Source: Rotaria sordida (lineage: Eukaryota > Rotifera > Eurotatoria > Philodinida > Philodinidae). From it: a stretch of DNA of 64,000 nt. This document shows, one piece after another, positions 11,436 to 22,597 of the stretch; the first letter of the stretch is position 1; each line of letters opens with the position of its first letter. Where the stretch lies: contig CAJNOL010000100.1 of assembly GCA_905250125.1 (NCBI GenBank), positions 124,001 through 188,000 on the forward strand, written 5' to 3'. The notes under the pieces are model-generated. The model searched no databases. It was given only the letters and a program-made list of their open reading frames with translations, and was not told the DNA's origin. The position numbers and the translations under genes are program-made.

Positions 11436-14426
11436 ATGTTTATCTCTATTATTTATTTATTTATCATTTATGGATCATATGTAACAATGACTCGTCCTTC
11501 ATTTGATTCTATTCCTCAATCGAAAATGAACAAAGTAAAACATATTGACTTTGTCACAGGTCTTCCACTTCATTCGAATATCTTTGAAGAAAAATTCGAT
11601 ATTACGAAAAGAGATATTCAATATCAAAAAAGTTTACCCGATAATATTGAAAAAATCAAACTTAAAACTGATGGTAAACTGCATCGAACAGCATGTATTA
11701 TTCTCGATGTTATTCTATCTCTTCAATCAGTTCAATGTCTATTTGATAGTCAACAAAAACTCATTCTTACATTCGATTCAATAGCGAATGCTATTTTTAT
11801 CTATAATAAATGGATTATTTCAGATGTTCAATTTGTGAATGGTGGTAAAGAATGGGGTTGTCGAAATGTAACAACACACGAACCAATATTAATTATTCAA
11901 CGTATCATATCATTTCGAATTAAAAATAAAAACATAATTTTTCATACTGTAAAAGATATGAATCTAAGTCCACTCGTATGTTTTACTAATATAACATTAA
12001 GTCTAACTATTGAACAAAGTAATTTAGCAACACAAATATTATCACGTAAAAAACGTACAATATCTGACTTGAAATTCTTTTCTGATTCATGGTATTTGAT
12101 TCCGAAAGTACCTCGTGGTGGTGAAATATTTTATCCTGGACAAACGATTAATATTCAATGGTCATATTTGAATATTGATGAAACAAATCGTCTTATAATA
12201 ATACTCAATCGAAAACGATTTGGATTAAATTCTCAAATAAGTCAATTAAATACATATATTAATATTAAAAATATATCATTCACTATTCCTTTATTATTGA
12301 ATATATCTTCTCATGATGAATACTATTTTGAATTTGATTTTTATCATAAATTTTCATCGTATAAAAAAACAAGTGAGATATTTTACATAACACGAGAACC
12401 ATTGATTATTCCAGGATCATTACCGCTTGAGAATGATATCTATTTTCCGGGAGATTCAATAAAAATTTTATGGGAAAGTATCAATTTTGAGAAAACATCA
12501 AAAATAATCGTACGATTTCGTCGAATAGAAATTTCAATCGATCCTATACTTGACATGTTTTCAGTATTGGCTACAACCAATAACTACATCTACAATATTA
12601 TGCTCTCATTAAATCGATCCGATAACGATAAATATTATTATTTTGAATTCGATTGTATGTTTATTCATTAATTTTTATTAGAAAAAGTTTCTTTTTCATG
12701 ATAATTTCTAGATTGTACGTTTTCAACATCTACAAATTGTAAAACAAAAACAAATAAATTTTTAGTTCCAACTCGACCTTATATTCATGTTACATATCCA
12801 GTTGGTGATAATTGGTTTTTACCATTGGAAAAGTTAAATTTAAAATGGATAAATGCTAATTTTGATAATAAAAATGATCTTTTAATAATAAAACTTTTTC
12901 ATTATAATTATTTATTATCGGATAATGAAATTGATCAATTTTCATGTTTAGTTAATTCAAGTGGTTCATGTTTTTACATTTTACCTGATGTAGATAGTTC
13001 ATTTTCTGATTATTATTTTCAATTTAATTGGTGTCGGTATTGGTATTCAACACAATGTACAACTAAAAGTAATCGATTTTTTATTTCTAAACATGTTATT
13101 CGGTCATGGAATTATGATCAATATCGAGGTAAAGCACTCGAATCGAAAGAACTCGTTTCAACAAATTGTACGAGTTTATGTCCGACGCAAAATTCAAAAT
13201 TTGATTACATATGTCAAATGTGTGATGAGGGTCGATCGTTAGGTATTCAATTGACTTGTATCAATTGTTGGGCTATCTATGATTATAGTCTCATACAAAT
13301 CGATCTTGTACGTAAAGATAATTCACCTGCATTAGATTATTTATCCGTAAGAATCCATTCCAGTATATCAGTCAATATTGATTTCTCTGTTTCAGCCAAT
13401 TATAATGATAGATTTCATGGAAATTTATTTCTTCCATCGATTCCTATAATAAAGCCGGTTCCATTTAAAATTGCTAATATTCCATTTGATTTATCAATGA
13501 TATTTGAATCTTCGATTCCATGGGTTATCGAACTAGATACTATTGAAAATTTTACTGCTGGTATCGATTATCAATTAGAAACAAATTTAACATTGATAAT
13601 AAATGATAAAAGTACAAGAAAAAATTTTAATCAAATATTAAAACGTAATAATCATCCAATTGAAGGTAATTTTCAAAGTAATATTAAAATTGATCTTGCT
13701 TATCGACCAGTATTTAAATTAATAATTACTATATTAACGATTGAATTATCTACTGAAGGTTTTTTAATATTTGAAGCAAAATGGAATTATCCACCATTTG
13801 ATTCACTTCAAAAATCAACTTTTAATTGGTATAAGGAAAAGATTTCTGCGATTCATTTATCAATACCACCTGATGCTTGTATTTCACCTCATTTTATTCG
13901 ATATCATACAATGATTGGAATTCGAAAATCGAAAATTTCATTCTTGATTTATACAATTGATGCCCTCAACAAATATTTTAATAAATCAAAAATGTTTTAT
14001 TCAACACCTTCATTATTCGATCTTGGTCCATTCGAATTAAGTTCGGGTTGTATATATAAAGCCCAACGGAATAAAGATATTTCACAAAAAATTTTCTTTG
14101 TTCTCAATCGACAATTCAATCAGACAAACGATAGTTTAGATCTATATTTATCAAAATCAATTGTATCTGATTTATCTTATGCCCTTAATGTATCATCAAT
14201 ACGTTTCTATTACAATAGTTCATTTGGTATTAAACATAATCAAATGACAGTAGTTATTATTATAGTTCTACCATCATCTTCAAATTTTACTGTTGATTTA
14301 ACTGTTTTCAAATTAATCGAAATACTTAAAATTCAAGAAAAAGATATTCATTCACCATTATATTCGGGTTCGATTACAAGATTTACAAATGCTGACGACA
14401 CACGCAAAGCAAATCGTCGAAAATAA
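11436..14426 (+). CDS. Large secreted protein with three repeated beta-type domains
   Basis: Two exons, 11436-12654 and 12712-14426, are joined in phase across a 57-bp GT-AG intron to give 977 aa. The N-terminus (MFISIIYLFIIYGSYV) reads as a signal peptide. A dibasic RKKR site at about residue 205 could be cut by a furin-like protease, separating a cysteine-containing N-terminal domain. Residues about 218-545 hold three related units of about 105 aa. Two begin with an FYPGQTINIQW / YFPGDSIKILW motif, the third has a diverged start, and each ends YY(F)EFD/FQFNW. A cysteine-rich stretch (CPTQN...ICQMCDEG...CINC) follows at about 575-620, then a long beta-rich C-terminal region. There is no membrane anchor. 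I do not recognise the family; an extracellular or cuticle/cell-surface role is inference. The intron is supported because the joined frame restores the third repeat. Confidence 0.75.
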
Positions 14427-15067
14427 AGCTTAAAAACTGTTGTTAGAGCAATGACAATGTCCAATTGAATTTGATTATTATTCATTAAGAAAAACTTCTT
14501 CCTTATTACCCTCTCTCTCTCTCTTTCATGTTGTTTATTTGAATTCGAGCATAAATATTGATAAGCCACGAGAACTAAAACTGAATGTAAATTTTAATAT
14601 CTATTCAAGGATCAGAATAGATTGTTTNNNNNNNNNNNNNNNNNNNNNNNNNNNNNNNNNNNNNNNNNNNNNNNNNNNNNNNNNNNNNNNNNNNNNNNNN
14701 NNNNNNNNNNNNNNNNNNNNNNNNNNNAGTTGTTCGTCGATGTGGAAAAATGTCCTTTACCATGGTTATTGAAGGTTTGCTTTTCTTGAACGAGACTAAT
14801 GAAAGAACTACAGAAATTAAAACTATCGTTTGATAATATTTTATTCTTTTGAAGTTATTTTTTACGCTTAACATTTTTATTAAACTTTATTTATTCTTAT
14901 ACAATATGACGAGTTGATTTAAAGTTTCATATCATAATAAAAGTTTTATTCATTATTTATAATTTTCAGTTCATATAATACAAGTAGCGCGTCAGTCTTT
15001 GGACCACGCTTAAATGAATCTTGGAAGCAAATTATGGAGAACGTAACATCGTGGTATCCACAAAAGC
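14427..15067. other. Intergenic with 100-N assembly gap
   Basis: Positions 14628-14727 are N and the true length is unknown. A CT-repeat (CTCTCTCTCTCTCTTT) lies at about 14510-14525. No gene was seen. Confidence 0.6.
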
Positions 15068-15437
15068 TATGGCCTAGATCTGAGATCGAAACGAACTAGG
15101 CTTTTTCGGTTCGGGTTCGGTTCGGTTCGACTCAGTTTTGAAAACGACGGCTCAAATTCGATTCAGATCGACTCGGACCAAACCTAATCACTTAAGTTCG
15201 ATTTGAGTTCGGCTCGGGTCAACGAAAATAATTGAAGCAAGGTATATTTTAGTATTTTCACGGTTGATAATCATTTATTTTCACTACCCTTCAACTGATG
15301 ACCCACTTAAAAGAAATTAGAGCTGTTGTTTGAGTATATAAGATGACTTTTCAAAACGCAGCATTGCTACAGATCCAAACCGAACTGAAGTCATCCAGTT
15401 GAAGTTTGGTTCAGTTTGATCTCTGACCTATATCACA
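15068..15437. mobile_element. Possible MITE with TTCGG-rich interior
   Basis: The ends are imperfect inverted repeats: a GGCCTAGATCTGAGATCGAAACGAAC block at about 15072 pairs with the complement of GTTCAGTTTGATCTCTGACCTATA at about 15430. The interior carries repeated TTCGGTTCGG / CTCGGGTC motifs, unusually CpG-rich against the AT-rich background. There is no coding frame. The ends and any target duplication are not firmly placed. Confidence 0.45.
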
Positions 15438-15589
15438 GGTTGGTTTTGAATGATTGTTATAATAGGAGGTCACTCTAGAAAATATCAAATATTTCCCTGG
15501 AACGTTACAGTAAAAAGCGTCTGTCACTTAAAACAATCAAAGCGACTCCTCTGTATATCTTTAAATAACATATTTTAATGTGTTACTAC

Positions 15590-16209
15590 CAAGGGAACAT
15601 TCCCAGGTGCCCGATCGCTTTTGAGTCGGGACTTTGCGCATCTTGTAGGCCTTGATGAATTATGTCTACCATAGAAAAAGTTCGCGCGCCTAGCTTGTTC
15701 CTAGTGAGATATCGAGGTTTTAATGAACTTTCTCTATAAGACCCCAAATTTGCAGCAAGGCCATATTTTTGAATTTTGATATGAAACTTTGTCCACATAA
15801 ACACCTCAGCTAGACTAGTTTGGATAAAAAATTTCAGAACTTTTGGACAAAGTCTCGCCGAGATATGAAGCTTTCAAAAAATGTATGCTTTATGCGCTAT
15901 CTACGGAAAACAACCTATACGTTGAAAGCTTCATATGTCGGAGAGACTTTGTCCAAAAGTTCTGAAATTTTTTATGCAAACTAGTCTAGCTAAGGTGTTT
16001 ATGTGGACAAAGTTTCAGATCAAAATTCAAAAAGATGACCTTGTTGCAAATTTGGGGTCTTATAGAGAAAATTCATTAAAACCTCGATATCTCACTAGGA
16101 ACAAGCTAGGGGCGCGAACTTTTTCTATGGTAGACATAATTCATCAAGGCCTACAAGATGCGCAAAGTCCCGACTCAAAAGCGATCGGGCACCTGGGAAT
16201 GTTCCCTTG
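15590..16209. mobile_element. Fold-back palindrome, 620 bp, high arm identity
   Basis: The element begins CAAGGGAACATTCCCAGG and ends CCTGGGAATGTTCCCTTG. The two arms of nearly 300 bp are inverted copies with few mismatches, around a short centre near 15900. Because the arms mirror each other, the same open frame (with AFTFSMVDIIHQG-like residues) appears on the minus strand in the left arm and on the plus strand in the right arm; this is a by-product. No transposase is encoded. High arm identity suggests recent activity or arm homogenisation. It shares blocks with the 24.5, 42.2 and 58.2 kb elements. Confidence 0.9.
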
Positions 16210-17051
16210 TAAGCTAGGACGCTAAATCTATTTAGAAAAAAACAAATAATTGGTGAAAATTAGAATGCACCTGTTCTGATTCTTAATTTGGAATTATTTT
16301 AGACTGAAAGCAGGATTACAATCGGTCACAATAATTATTAATGACGCTTGACTAGAATTTCATTAAAGATTGCTAATAAGGAGAAGTCCCAATTAAATAT
16401 CATGCCGCATGAAAGGTGCTCAACAGCTATCAACAAAATGGCATTCAGACCAGAAGCTCTTTTTCCAACTTTTCTATTACTAGTACCTTATCACTATTGT
16501 CAAATATATTTTTGCTTTTGTAGGGCTCAAAAAATGTGATGCTCATTCTAGCTGCTTGAAAGACAGCTCATATGTTAAGGTCACTAGTGAATAAACATCT
16601 AAGTCAAAGCTCTCATCTTTGTTCAGTTTTTTGCAACTTTATTTCCCAAAAGAACCTGCGATACTAAGGTCCATCAATTTCACCGTTGAATTGGTTCGGA
16701 TCAAGTAAGCTATGACCGAATTCCTATGGAATCTCATTAAAATCTATCAGATCTGATGGAATCCCATAAGAATATTCTCAGAATTTGGGTGACGGAATCA
16801 TATCGAAATAAAACAGATTTCAGATGTGGTAGGATCCTACAGTTCCACAATCCGACGATGTGACTGTGGGTCTGGGGTGTACGTGGAGGTTGGTCGTAAA
16901 AATGTCGAAAGGAAAAATATCGAAAAAATAAAAGATGGTCAGTAAATATTTAGGAGAGTTGTGAATTTGAAAAGAACATTTTATTATATGAGTTAATGTT
17001 AAGATTCTAACAGTAATCGAATGTAGATAATGAAAGCAAATTGATAATGTG
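16210..17051. other. Non-coding stretch between mobile elements
   Basis: No gene recognised. A short GGTCTGGGGTGTACGTGGAGG patch and a GAAAGGAAAAATATCGAAA patch near 16860-16930 mirror the ATATTTTTCC-rich DNA at 18430-18830 on the other strand. The two may mark the ends of the MULE-like remnant between them. Confidence 0.4.
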
Positions 17052-18260
17052 TCACTTTTTCTGCTTAGCAACTGTAAATGATAAACCATCCAAGTATTCC
17101 ATAGCATTTATAACACCGTCATAATATCGTTCATCAAGATTAGCTATACGACGTTGAATAACAATTGTTTTAGCTTGTTTTGGTCTAGCTTCTGAACCTG
17201 TAGTGAACTGAACAGACATATGATGAAAATGAACTTCTTCATCTTGTTGAAATTTTATGAATGACCAAAGATTTGTATGATTTACTTGTACTCGGCGGTT
17301 AAAACGGCTCTGAAATAGTAAATAGAACATACGTGGAATAGGTGTTGTTTCATTTATTGCTCGTTGTTTGACTTTTTCACGAAATTCATGAACTTTAAGT
17401 TTCTCTTTCTTCGGACGATGATTATGATCGCCAATCGTTTTAAACAATTGACGGTATAAATCAGTATGCACTTTAGCTGAACATTCATTAAGCGTACATA
17501 TCCCATACTTAGTACACACTAAAATAAAATGTGTGACATGTGTCTTAGTTTGCGGCACAATACATGGCACAGCCAAGTACGGCACGAGAAGCTCGTTACG
17601 ACACATTTGGTCCAGCAACGGCACGACACATTCTTGTACGACACATGCGGCACATTCTGAAAACGTGAATCGAATCTAGTATGTAGTGCATTTTTCATTT
17701 TTTTGCTGTAAAAGAAAATTGCGATATTTTTTTGAATTTGTTCCACTTGATTATTCATATTTTGAAAACTCTAGCATGTCAGATCTTGAGATCTATCTGG
17801 CCTCGAGTTGGTCCTATCTTCATCAGACTGCTTCAGGGTAGTCCGTTCTCGATCATCGATCGAGATCAGCATGTTCATTCGACTAATAATTAATCGAGAA
17901 ATTCTCTAGTAAAAAACATGTTAAAATGAATGAGTTCGTTATGTTCACTAGAGTCAGTTATATGTAGCTGTACGCGCAAATGAGAACGGTGAATAAATAG
18001 CCAGCAGACAGAACAGGATAAAATCATAATACGACACATTCTGACTACCACAGATTTTCGTAGTGAAGTCCACGACACTATAACGAACGCACATAAACGC
18101 GACACATTTTATTTTAATGTGTAGTTGTTGTTGTTTTATTCAATTTGAAAACATATTCATCTACTATAAGTAAAGATTTTTCTTTATGTGAACTTATAAA
18201 TGAAATAGCTAGAAGTTTTGGTTGAGTTACATCTGTTAAAGATGCAGCAGCTTCAGCCAT
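17052..18260 (-). pseudogene. MULE-type transposon protein remnant with split FLYWCH zinc finger
   Basis: On the minus strand a frame begins ATG at 18260 (MAEAAASLTDVTQPKLLAIS...) with the first half of a FLYWCH-type zinc finger (LLIVDEYVFKLNKTTTTT). It stops at 18114 inside an inserted MITE. After the MITE the finger resumes at about 17513 with KYGICTLNECSAKVHTD and a GDHNHRP motif, completing the Cys/Cys/His/His ligand set. The frame then runs to a typical MULE C-terminal tail (LWSFIKFQQDEEV...RIANLDERYYDGVINAMEYLDGLSF) ending at 17052. The transposase core between finger and tail is missing, so this is an internally deleted, non-autonomous copy even without the MITE. Family assignment rests on the finger and tail pattern. 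Confidence 0.7.
17514..18121. mobile_element. MITE (about 608 bp) inserted in the FLYWCH coding region
   Basis: The ends are inverted repeats around TAAAATAAAATGTGT (left ACACACTAAAATAAAATGTGT, right the complement of CACATTAAAATAAAATGTGT). TAGT flanks both sides (17510-17513 and 18122-18125), consistent with a 3-4 bp target duplication. Subterminal ACGACACATT / GGCACGACACATT motifs repeat inside. Removing the element plus one flank copy joins the two halves of the zinc finger in frame, which places the insertion after the MULE remnant. There is no transposase. Confidence 0.8.
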
Positions 18261-18429
18261 GACAATAGAATTTTAGTTATATAATAGTGCTTCATTCAAC
18301 TCTTTTAGTTAATTTATATCAAGTATTACTCATCACCAATACTACTGGTTAAAAACCTAGACTAGTAGAATTATAAGGAAAGCAACAATGAACTAGACGT
18401 GATTAGAGTCACCATTCACTGGAGACATC

Positions 18430-18830
18430 ATTTTTTTCGATATTTTTCCTGTTTTGATATTTTTCCCAAGGGGGAAACGGCGGACTTGAAGTAGAAAAGT
18501 ACGTCAAAGTACGTCAAAGTAGACTACTTGAAGTAGCTCAAAGTACCACCCAAGTAGCCCAAAGTAGGAACAAGTAGCTTAAAGTAACTTCAAGTAACTT
18601 CAGGTAAATTTGAAGTTGAAAAATACTTCAAAGTAAGCTACTTCAAATAGCTGAAAATAACTTGAAGTAGCTTAAAGTAGCTCAAAGTAACTTCAAGTCC
18701 AAAAGTCCGCCGTTTCCCCCTTGATTTTTCCACTTCAATATTTACTTTTCGCTTTTTTCCTCTTCTATATTTTTTCTTTCAACATTTCTCCTTCCGATAT
18801 TTTTCCATCACAACTTTCTCATGCCTATTT
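18430..18830. repeat. Degenerate ATATTTTTCC repeat tract
   Basis: Around and outside the 257-bp MITE the sequence repeats a loose CGATATTTTTCC / AATATTTACTTTTCGC / CTATATTTTTTC motif every 11-18 bp. A complementary patch is at 16895-16935. It is probably a simple repeat that belongs to, or flanks, the MULE-like remnant. Confidence 0.5.
18467..18723. mobile_element. 257-bp MITE with perfect 21-bp inverted ends and 8-bp target duplication
   Basis: The left end CAAGGGGGAAACGGCGGACTT is the exact complement of the right end. The 8 bp ATTTTTCC occurs on both flanks (18459-18466 and 18724-18731), the duplication length expected for hAT-type transposases. A caution is that this motif is common in the local repeat tract. 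The interior is made of alternating AAAGTAGC / CAAGTAGC / AAGTAACTTC units on both strands. No protein is encoded. Confidence 0.85.
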
Positions 18831-19258
18831 TACAAAAATCATATCTTTCTCTTGCTGTTTTTATTCTGACTACACGTTACTTTCGTTTGTCTTACTCTAA
18901 CCATAATGTAACCGAATTATAATATTCTAAGCAGAATTCATGCGCGAGCGATTTCTTCTGAGCCATAATGAGAGTATTCTATTTAGCGATAGTTTTGTAG
19001 TACCAATGAATATATCTATCTAATCTATCTACATCTATACTCCATAAGAAGTTAATAAGGATTATACTTATATTTTCGCTCTTTGGCGATCATATTATTA
19101 AATAAACTATAGGACGCTCGATCGATTTATCGGTCAAGTTACGACGACCATACAGTGCAAAGGAATGCGAATGATCTGCGTTCGTTTTACTTTTGTCGTC
19201 TTAAAATAAACTATCCTTTTTTACAAACTGTAGGATGGATGAGCAAACAGCCTCGGTG
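18830..19258. other. Short intergenic spacer between elements
   Basis: AT-rich, with an ATCTATCTA microsatellite-like patch near 19010-19030. No gene or element end was recognised. Confidence 0.4.
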
Positions 19259-21404
19259 CCCATGTATTCATTTTTTAAATTTTCGACGCGTCCCCGAGCG
19301 TTTGTCAGCAATGTAACTTCACGCGTCTGGATGCGTCCAAAACGCAACATTTTCGGGTGTCCTAACGCGTTCTGATAGGGAAACGCATTCTGACGCTGTT
19401 TATTGCTAGACGCGTCTAAACGCGTTTTAGGATATCCAAAATTTGTTAAATTGTAAAAAATTGAGCTCTATATCATGGTATCGATCCATTTTCATCGCCA
19501 CATGATATTTTTATTTCAATTTAACACATTATTAAGTTATTCAATAGAGTGCAACAGACGAGATGCGACCACGATACCTACAGAATGAAAAACATTGAAC
19601 TTACCACGAAGCTCTAAATACTCGTACAGTCTTATCTGTTATTATCATGTGACTTTTCATAGAGAAAAAAACATCAATTTTTATAGCAATTCCTTGGAAA
19701 TATTTTCATTTTTTTAATTTAGCAGTGTCACTTAAAATTGCATACATGACATCGATTACATATGATTAGCTTTATAGAAATAATAATTATAGTTTTTGGA
19801 TCACAGAATATGAGAAAAACGGCTTTTTCAATAATTAATTGCTTATTCAATAAATGTGCAATAGATGCAGCAAATTAACTTTTTTGTCTTTTTAAAGTAA
19901 AAAATTTAATTTAAATTTTAAATTCAAATTAAGTAATTACTTTTTTCTTTTTATTCTCTTACTTTGAATGAAATTTTTAATCATAGCGAGGTGAAGATAA
20001 ATTTATAGAATTTACTTTTCAAATAAATTAGTGAAACTTGAAGAAAATAAATTTAAAGAATTGAGTTTTTTGTAGACGATTATATGCATTTTGTTTCTTC
20101 TGTCACATATGACTCTTTAGTCTAAGAATTCGTATATGAAGAAGCAGAAAAAACCTTAGACTTTAACACATAAACATTAAATGAATTGTAAATACGTTCA
20201 TAACCAAACCAGATAGAATATTTGTTGCACATGGACGCATCTAAACGCACTGTGGCAATAGTGTCTGGATGCCTGTTTTGTGTTCTTACCACATTTAAAG
20301 GCTATTTAAAGTTGGTTTCAGCTGCATTCAGATACAGTTCTGTTTCAAGTTGTATTTGAAAGCAACTCTACTATTGTGTCTGCAATACACCCAGATTATT
20401 TCGTTTCTTCCATTTTTTATTTGTTTATATCCCTAATAGGTTTACATGGATACTAACTTTGAACTTCATGTTTGAGTTAAAGTAAACATTTTTGCTTAAC
20501 ATTTGAATTTTTGATGTATTTTGAAATTTAAATTACTACGTTTAAAATGAGTGCTATACAAGAGCGAAATTGATTTCGTTGAAAAAAGTGCTGGTAATGA
20601 CATATAACAAAATAATATTGTTGTAATACCGGTTTCGAATGAATGTTCAGTATATTTCGAAATTTGATACGTGTACTCATTTATTTCTATTTCACAGATT
20701 AACTAAGTCTTCATGACTTTATATGATGAACACAAATATGATGAGATTTCTCGTATGCAACTATTTGTATTTATATTCTGTTTCATGCAACACTAGTCAC
20801 TGATATTTTAAATTGCAGATTATCAAGAAGAGTCCTCTTTAAGAATTCGAAACGCAGTAAGACTTGAATACGTCGTCTATATAATTAACTATATAATTTT
20901 TATGTTTTTTTGAATAAAAACACGTAGTTCAGTTTACTGTTTGAGATCTAGTCACGTATACTGTGACAAAGTAATCTGTATTATTGATAGCACTATATAC
21001 ACTTGTAGCTAGAAACGCGTTCAAATGCATCTTATCTATGCAAAACGGATAAAGAAATTACATTTACATGCATTACAGGAACTCAAAAGCATTAGCTGCC
21101 GATACGGTAAGCGCGTTCGGATGCAAAAGTAAAATCAATCGCATTGAAACACGTCTAAGTTAATATTATCTCTAGCTATGGACGTATTCCGATGCAAAAA
21201 CGAAACTGTTCGCGGTGAAACGCGTTTAAAAACTAATGTGAACCAGTTGTGATGCGTTTTAGTGACGAAACGCGTCTGAACGCATGCAAAGCTTTGCAAC
21301 GCGTTCAAGCACCCATATGGTGAACGCATTTCAGTGTGTTTGGAGGCTGTTTCAATTCCAGACGCGTTAAAACGCGTCAAAAATGCGTTTAATGGTTACA
21401 TGGG
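19259..21404. mobile_element. 2.1-kb non-autonomous element with ACGCGT-rich subterminal repeats
   Basis: The outer ends are inverted: CCCATGTATTCATT at the left and the complement of AATGGTTACATGGG at the right, each followed inward by (T)GACGCGT. About 200-400 bp next to each end carry many ACGCGTCT / AACGCGTTC / GCATTCTGACGC motifs in both orientations, a strong CpG contrast to the AT-rich middle (19440-20990). No transposase frame is visible. The arrangement, short inverted ends plus dense subterminal motifs, fits a cut-and-paste DNA element. The right end abuts the promoter region of the sphingomyelin synthase gene. Confidence 0.7.
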
Positions 21405-21606
21405 TGGTTGGACATCGTCCAACTTAATCTTACCCTGGTTACACTATTAATTTCTATATATATGGTCGTTGTTTTATTCTCTTCATCGCCTTCTTTTTTT
21501 TTCTGCCCAGGTTTTTTCTTATATAATGATAAAAGATCACGTGTTTTTAACATTCTTAGACTACTGATAATATCACTATTTGTCCTTCAAACAAGATTCA
21601 TAAAAA

Positions 21607-22597
21607 ATGGTTTGGTCTTATTTACCGTTGTTCTTCTCAATCATTTTTTTTCTCATTTCTCTTTACGTTAATTCATTTGTTCAAGTTTTGGCCGATCGAA
21701 ATTCTCCATATTGGATACCAACATTGCCTGATATTGGTCATCGTTTATTACCTTATTGGACTTATTTTTCAATAAATAATTATTATCTTTTAGCAGCATT
21801 TGTCTTAGTTCTTATTCGTTATATATTCCAACGTGATATCCGTTTAATTGTTTTTCGTCGATGGATTTTTATTCAAGCTGTTATGTTTATTATGAGAAGT
21901 ATATCAATTTATGTTACATCATTAAGCGTTCCATTGCCTGGTTGTAATACAACAGCTGTAGGTTCACCTCCTGTCGAAGCATTTTATATAATGTTTTTTA
22001 TACATGCAACATGTGGTGATGTTCTTTTTTCTGGACATACAGTTACATGTAAATGAATTGAAGATTTTTGAAAATAAATTTTGATTTGTTTTCATATTTT
22101 TAGTAACATTATGTGCTCTTGCTTGGACAACTTATTCCAAAGGTGAAGAACATTATCCAATACGTTGGTTATGGAATAGATTCAAGAGTAAAACACAAGA
22201 AATTATTCCAGGTAGATCTGGTTGGCTTTATCCACAATTGGATTCAACAGGTGATCCATTATCATTTTATTTAACAACATATCTTGTATGGATATTTACA
22301 ATAATCGGTTATCTATTTATTATTGCTACACGATTTCATTATACAGTTGATGTTTTTCTTGGTTTTCTTCTTTCACATTTAACATGGCAAACATATCATT
22401 ATTATATAAAAAATTTAGCAGAAAGACGAAATATTATAATCACTAGATTTTTTCTTTGGTTTGAAGGATATGGACGACCACCAGCTAATACATCTGTTAG
22501 TTTACTTACTGGACCAACTTCGATAAATCCCGAACAACCGGGACATATTGAAACACATAATGATGTTGTGAATCCAAGTGGTGATAGTTATACTTAG
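21607..22597 (+). CDS. Sphingomyelin synthase (PAP2-like family)
   Basis: Two exons, 21607-22048 and 22104-22597, are joined in phase across a 55-bp intron to give 311 aa. Enzymes of this family move phosphocholine (or phosphoethanolamine) from a phospholipid to ceramide in Golgi or plasma membranes. Family motifs are present: QVLADR and PTLPDIGHRLLPYW after the first membrane helix, the catalytic CGDVLFSGHT block with its histidine, and HYTVDVFLG with the second histidine and the aspartate. About six membrane helices are visible. No SAM domain is encoded and the protein is shorter than vertebrate SMS1/2. The start was set at MVWSYL because it begins the first helix; a further 5' exon cannot be excluded. 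The C-terminal tail is hydrophilic and cytosolic. Confidence 0.9.

Noticed and set aside
15586..16225. Two open frames encoding nearly the same peptide on opposite strands
   Set aside because: They are the two arms of the 15590-16209 palindrome read in each direction; no start context or family resemblance.
21408..21671. 87-codon hydrophobic frame before sphingomyelin synthase
   Set aside because: It is out of frame with the enzyme and overlaps its first helix; no donor joins it in phase.
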